Of a stretch of DNA of 52,936 nt, positions 49,887 through 52,936 are shown one piece after another. The position numbers were made by a program, and so were the translations under genes. Every line of letters begins with the position of its first letter. The stretch's first letter is position 1. The notes beneath the pieces were generated by a model. The model was not told the origin of the DNA. It did not search any database and saw nothing but the letters and a program-made list of their open reading frames with translations. This DNA is from Neisseria shayeganii 871 (lineage in GTDB: Bacteria; Pseudomonadota; Gammaproteobacteria; Burkholderiales; Neisseriaceae), in NCBI RefSeq assembly GCF_000226875.1, contig NZ_JH164926.1, forward strand, positions 490,024 through 542,959. The letters are read 5' to 3'.

Positions 49887-51004
49887 TATGCCGGCCCGAT
49901 TCCGTTGAAAGCGTCTTGTTTGGGTTGTTTTAAGGCGGCGGCAAAGTTCAGCATGCGGTCGAGCGGCAGTTTGGCGGCTTTGCCTAGCTGCTCGTCCAGC
50001 AGGATTTCGCCTGTTTTGTTTTTCAGCGCGTTGCGGATACCTTGCAGCGAGTTCATCGCCATCCACGGGCAAAACGCGCAGCTTTTACAGGTGGCGCTGT
50101 TGCCTGCGGTGGGCGCGGCGATAAAGGTTTTGTGCGGTGCATGCTTGCGCATTTCGTGCAGAATGCCCAAATCGGTGGCCACGATAAAGGTGTGTTCCGG
50201 CCGCTCGATGGCCGCTTTCAACAGCTTGCTGGTCGAACCGACCACATCGCCCAATTCGGTTACGCCCGCCGGAGATTCGGGGTGCACCAACACCACGGCT
50301 TCGGGATGCTTGGCTTTGAGGACGGCCAGTTCGGATGCTTTAAATTCGTTGTGCACAATGCACGAACCTTGCCACAGCAGCATGTCCGCGCCGGTTTCTT
50401 TGCGGATGTATTCGCCCAAATGGCGGTCGGGGCCCCAAATCAGCTTTTTGCCTTGCTGATGCAGATGCGTGGCGATTTCCAAGGCAATCGAAGAAGTAAC
50501 CACCCAATCGGCGCGTGCTTTAACGGCGGCGGAAGTATTGGCATACACCACCACCGTGCGGTCGGGATGCTGATCGCAAAATGCGGCAAATTCATCGGCC
50601 GGGCAGCCCAAATCCAAAGAACATTCCGCTTCCAAATCCGGCATCAACACAGTTTTTTCGGGGCTGAGGATTTTGGCGCTCTCGCCCATAAAGCGTACGC
50701 CGGCCACCACCAGCGTTTGCGCGGGATATTCCGCACCGAAACGCGCCATTTCCAACGAATCGCCCACGCAGCCGCCTGTTTCCAAAGCCAAATCCTGAAT
50801 CAGCGGATCGACATAATAATGCGCCACCAACACGGCATTGTGCCGTTCCAATAAATCGCGGATTTCGTCTTTCAGACGGCCTGTGGCTTCATGGGACAAA
50901 GGCTCGGGCACACGCGCCCATGCCTGGCGGATTTGGCAGGCGGAAGTGGGCTGGTTCGACAACGGCGCATCATAGTCGAAAGCGCGGTATTGGGTGGTTT
51001 GCAT
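49886..51004 (-). CDS. nadA: Quinolinate synthase
   Basis: 4Fe-4S enzyme that condenses iminoaspartate with dihydroxyacetone phosphate to quinolinate, the second step of de novo NAD synthesis. The 372-residue protein has NAVLVAHYYVDPLIQDLALETGGCVGDSLEMARFG, ECSLDLGCPADEFAAFC, GPDRHLGEYI, PESPAGVTELGDVVGSTSKLL and CKSCAFCPWMAMN; the three cluster cysteines are expected in the GGCVGDS, ...GSCIVHNEF and CAFCPWMAMN regions. The start at 51004 (MQTTQYRAF) has GAGGAA upstream. It is the first gene of the NAD cluster, and a palindrome over its promoter suggests NrtR control. Confidence 0.95.
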   Translation of the reverse strand: MQTTQYRAFDYDAPLSNQPTSACQIRQAWARVPEPLSHEATGRLKDEIRDLLERHNAVLVAHYYVDPLIQDLALETGGCVGDSLEMARFGAEYPAQTLVVAGVRFMGESAKILSPEKTVLMPDLEAECSLDLGCPADEFAAFCDQHPDRTVVVYANTSAAVKARADWVVTSSIALEIATHLHQQGKKLIWGPDRHLGEYIRKETGADMLLWQGSCIVHNEFKASELAVLKAKHPEAVVLVHPESPAGVTELGDVVGSTSKLLKAAIERPEHTFIVATDLGILHEMRKHAPHKTFIAAPTAGNSATCKSCAFCPWMAMNSLQGIRNALKNKTGEILLDEQLGKAAKLPLDRMLNFAAALKQPKQDAFNGIGPA

Positions 51005-51037
51005 CAAACATTCCTCGTCGGATTGGGCTTTGCGCAA

Positions 51038-51058
51038 TTATGCTCATCTTGAGTATAA
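51038..51058 (-). promoter_or_regulatory. Probable NrtR operator over the nadA promoter
   Basis: TTATGCTCA and TGAGTATAA form a 21-base imperfect palindrome (one mismatch) around TCT, 33 bases upstream of the nadA start. On the minus strand it contains TATACT, a likely -10 box, so a bound repressor would block polymerase. The NrtR gene lies in the same cluster. Confidence 0.65.
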
Positions 51059-51132
51059 TAAGCAAGCGCCAACCCCAATCGGGTCGAAACAGTTGCGTTC
51101 CCCCTATTGCACGCCACAAAAAACATATCAGG

Positions 51133-51297
51133 CTGAGACCTTTGCAAAACCCCCATCTGCGGCGCATTTCTGCGTTGTGCGTTTATGCCCTATGGGTACT
51201 GCTCGCTCGCTTGCCTATCTCCATGATATGTCTGCACTCACTGCGCTGCTACGCCTTGAACTGCATCCACATCTGGGGGTTTTGCAAAGGTCTCAGG
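51133..51297. repeat. MITE-like repeat, copy 4 (inverted relative to copy 2)
   Basis: A 165-base copy bounded by CTGAGACCTTTGCAAAACCCCC and TTTTGCAAAGGTCTCAG, with the copy-2 interior in the other orientation (TGCGCTGCTACGCCTTGAACT). It lies between the nadA and lysP promoters. Confidence 0.85.
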
Positions 51298-51324
51298 CTA
51301 CCTGAAAAGCTGTTCAGGTAGCCT
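51295..51324. repeat. Inverted AG-eikDUS pair next to repeat copy 4
   Basis: AGGCTACCTGAA at 51295-51306 overlaps the repeat end by three bases; the reverse copy lies at 51313-51324. Confidence 0.7.
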
Positions 51325-51390
51325 CAACTGCTTCCCCACATCCATCTGGGTGCAGCATTCAATCCCGTATCATTAGGTTGATTGTTCTAT

Positions 51391-51396
51391 TATAAT
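51391..51396 (+). promoter_or_regulatory. -10 element before lysP
   Basis: TATAAT followed by CCGCC, 41 bases before the ATG. The -35 region is weak. Confidence 0.5.
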
Positions 51397-51436
51397 CCGC
51401 CATCATTCGCCCCTTTTTTCGCAAGCGAGGTCTCCA

Positions 51437-52909
51437 ATGAATGATTCCGTGCCCGACTCCGGCGTCCGCCGCCAACTGAAGACCCGCCATCTGTCGATGA
51501 TTGCCATCGGCGGCAGCATCGGCACCGGCCTGTTTATGGCCAGCGGCAGCGCCATTCACGAAGCCGGCCCCGGCGGCGCGCTGCTGGCCTACGCCGCCAT
51601 CGGCCTGATGGTGTATTTCCTGATGACTTCATTGGGCGAAATGGCCACCTATCTGCCCACCTCCGGCTCGTTTGCCACCTATGCCGCCCGCTTTGTCGAT
51701 CCCTCACTCGGCTTTGCTTTGGGCTGGAATTACTGGTTCAACTGGGTAATCACGGTGGCGGCCGATATTTCGATTGCCGCGCTGGTGATCACCTATTGGG
51801 AACCGATGCGCTTTCTGCCGCCCTGGGGCTGGAGCCTGCTGTTTTTCGGTCTGATTTTCCTGCTCAACACCCTATCTGTAAAAGCTTACGGCGAATCCGA
51901 ATACTGGTTTGCCTTAATCAAAGTGATCACCGTGGTGGTGTTTCTGGCCGTGGGCGTGCTCACCATTCTCGGCATTTTGGGCGGCCAATATGTGGGCCTG
52001 AGCAACTTTACCGCCGGCGATGCGCCGTTTTTGGGCGAGGGTTTTTCCGGCGGCTTCTTTACCGCACTGGGCGTGTTTCTGATTGCCGGCTTCTCCTTCC
52101 AAGGCACCGAGCTGATCGGCATCACCGCCGGCGAATCGGAAAACCCGCAGCACAGCATTCCCAAAGCCGTCAAACAGGTTTTCTGGCGCATCCTGATTTT
52201 CTATGTACTGGCCATTTTGGTGATCGGCCTGCTGATTCCCTATACCAGCCCCGATCTTTTGGGCGCCGATGTGGACGAAATCGCCAAATCGCCCTTCACC
52301 TTGGTTTTCGAACGGGCCGGCCTGGCTTTTGCCGCCGCGGTGATGAATGCGGTAATTTTGTCGTCGATTTTATCGGCCGGCAATTCGGGCATGTACGCCT
52401 CCACCCGCATGCTGTATGCCATGGGCAACAGTGGCATGGCCTATTCCGCCTTCGGCCGGGTCAACGGATACGGCGTACCGATGAGCGCCCTATTCGCCAC
52501 CGGCGCCGTGGCCCTGCTGATTTTTCTGGTGCAGATGGTCAGCGATGGCGCTTACGAATACATTGTGGCCGCCTCCGGCCTCACCGGCTTTATCGCCTGG
52601 CTGGGCATTGCCCTCAGCCACTACCGCTTCCGTCGCGCCTATTTGGCCCAAGGCGGCAAACTGGAAGAGTTGGCATACCGCGCCAAATGGTTTCCCTTCG
52701 GCCCGCTGCTGGCCTTGGCACTGTGCGTGCTGGTCATCCTCGGCCAAGACACCCAATGGCTGCTGCGCGGCGAATTCGATGCCGGCCGCCTGCTGATCAC
52801 CTATATGGGCCTGCCCGTATTCTTCGGCTTCTATCTCTACCACAAGCTGCGTTACCGCACCCGCAAAGTGCCTTTAAACGAAGTCAACTTAAGCCGCCAT
52901 GCCGATTAG
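51437..52909 (+). CDS. lysP: Amino acid permease, LysP type
   Basis: Proton-coupled importer of the APC superfamily in the inner membrane. The 490-residue protein has about twelve membrane segments and the characteristic N-terminus RRQLKTRHLSMIAIGGSIGTGLFMASGSAIHEAGPGGALLAYAAIGLMVYFLMTSLGEMATYLPTSGSFATYAARFVDPSLGFALGWNYWFNWVITVAADI, which matches the lysine-specific permease branch. GIxxGESENPQHSIPKAVKQVFWRI is the conserved loop. Lysine is the most likely substrate by similarity but basic amino acids in general cannot be excluded. GCGAGG precedes the ATG. It is the last gene before the right edge. Confidence 0.88.
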   Translation: MNDSVPDSGVRRQLKTRHLSMIAIGGSIGTGLFMASGSAIHEAGPGGALLAYAAIGLMVYFLMTSLGEMATYLPTSGSFATYAARFVDPSLGFALGWNYWFNWVITVAADISIAALVITYWEPMRFLPPWGWSLLFFGLIFLLNTLSVKAYGESEYWFALIKVITVVVFLAVGVLTILGILGGQYVGLSNFTAGDAPFLGEGFSGGFFTALGVFLIAGFSFQGTELIGITAGESENPQHSIPKAVKQVFWRILIFYVLAILVIGLLIPYTSPDLLGADVDEIAKSPFTLVFERAGLAFAAAVMNAVILSSILSAGNSGMYASTRMLYAMGNSGMAYSAFGRVNGYGVPMSALFATGAVALLIFLVQMVSDGAYEYIVAASGLTGFIAWLGIALSHYRFRRAYLAQGGKLEELAYRAKWFPFGPLLALALCVLVILGQDTQWLLRGEFDAGRLLITYMGLPVFFGFYLYHKLRYRTRKVPLNEVNLSRHAD

Positions 52910-52923
52910 GCAAAAGCTTCAGG

Positions 52924-52936
52924 CTGAGACCTTTGC
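52924..52936. repeat. End of dispersed MITE-like repeat at the right edge
   Basis: CTGAGACCTTTGC, the exact complement of the first 13 bases and equal to the outer end of repeat copies 3 and 4. Confidence 0.75.

Overview
The window looks like a complete draft contig from a Neisseriaceae bacterium that uses the Eikenella DNA-uptake dialect. The 12-mer AGGCTACCTGAA (AG-eikDUS) and its reverse recur throughout the GC-rich backbone, often as inverted pairs behind genes, so Eikenella or a close relative is most likely. The first and last 13 bases are the ends of a dispersed MITE-like repeat that has four further copies inside, which suggests that assembly stopped at this repeat on both sides.

Left backbone (1-9153): lolC-lolD (lipoprotein release), a terminator, the 23S rRNA pseudouridine synthase rluE, a three-gene ABC importer of the TrpXYZ type, an OsmC-like protein, rraA, nagZ, and the 3' part of comM.

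Mobile element (9154-31604, 22,451 bp): a complete Tn7-like transposon has split comM. It has 28-bp terminal inverted repeats (27 of 28 matching), a 5-bp target duplication GTGTC, and TnsB-type subterminal repeats at both ends. Removing the element and one duplication restores an uninterrupted 500-codon comM. The left end carries an overlapping operon tnsA-tnsB-tnsC-tniQ plus a cysteine-rich fifth gene (frameshifted at an A7 run). The right end carries a TnsE-like gene whose start codon touches the last TnsB site. Cargo: an XRE regulator; a row of lipoproteins and secreted proteins with one cold-shock/CFI-box protein; a serine recombinase-ParB-ParB module with a divergent HTH protein; a ChaN/Tiki-like secreted protein; and a very AT-rich four-gene operon of N6-adenine methylase with a C-terminal recognition-like region, phosphoribosyltransferase-like protein, large P-loop ATPase, and a Rossmann-like protein with a GTKP motif. 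This last operon is the best candidate for an undescribed, probably defensive, system. Its first three genes are each broken by one base at an A7 run, and one extra A restores all three. No intact AG-eikDUS was seen in the element.

Right backbone (31605-52936): the 5' part of comM, rnc, cca, recO, pdxJ, a repeat-rich gap, a DmdC-like acyl-CoA dehydrogenase, a ThiF/MoeB-family enzyme, htpX, an M23 peptidase, a YihY-family membrane protein, tal divergent from kdsD, then a NAD cluster transcribed leftward as nadA-nadB-nrtR-nadC with a palindromic NrtR-like operator over the nadA promoter, and finally a LysP-type amino acid permease. No rRNA, tRNA or CRISPR array was recognised.
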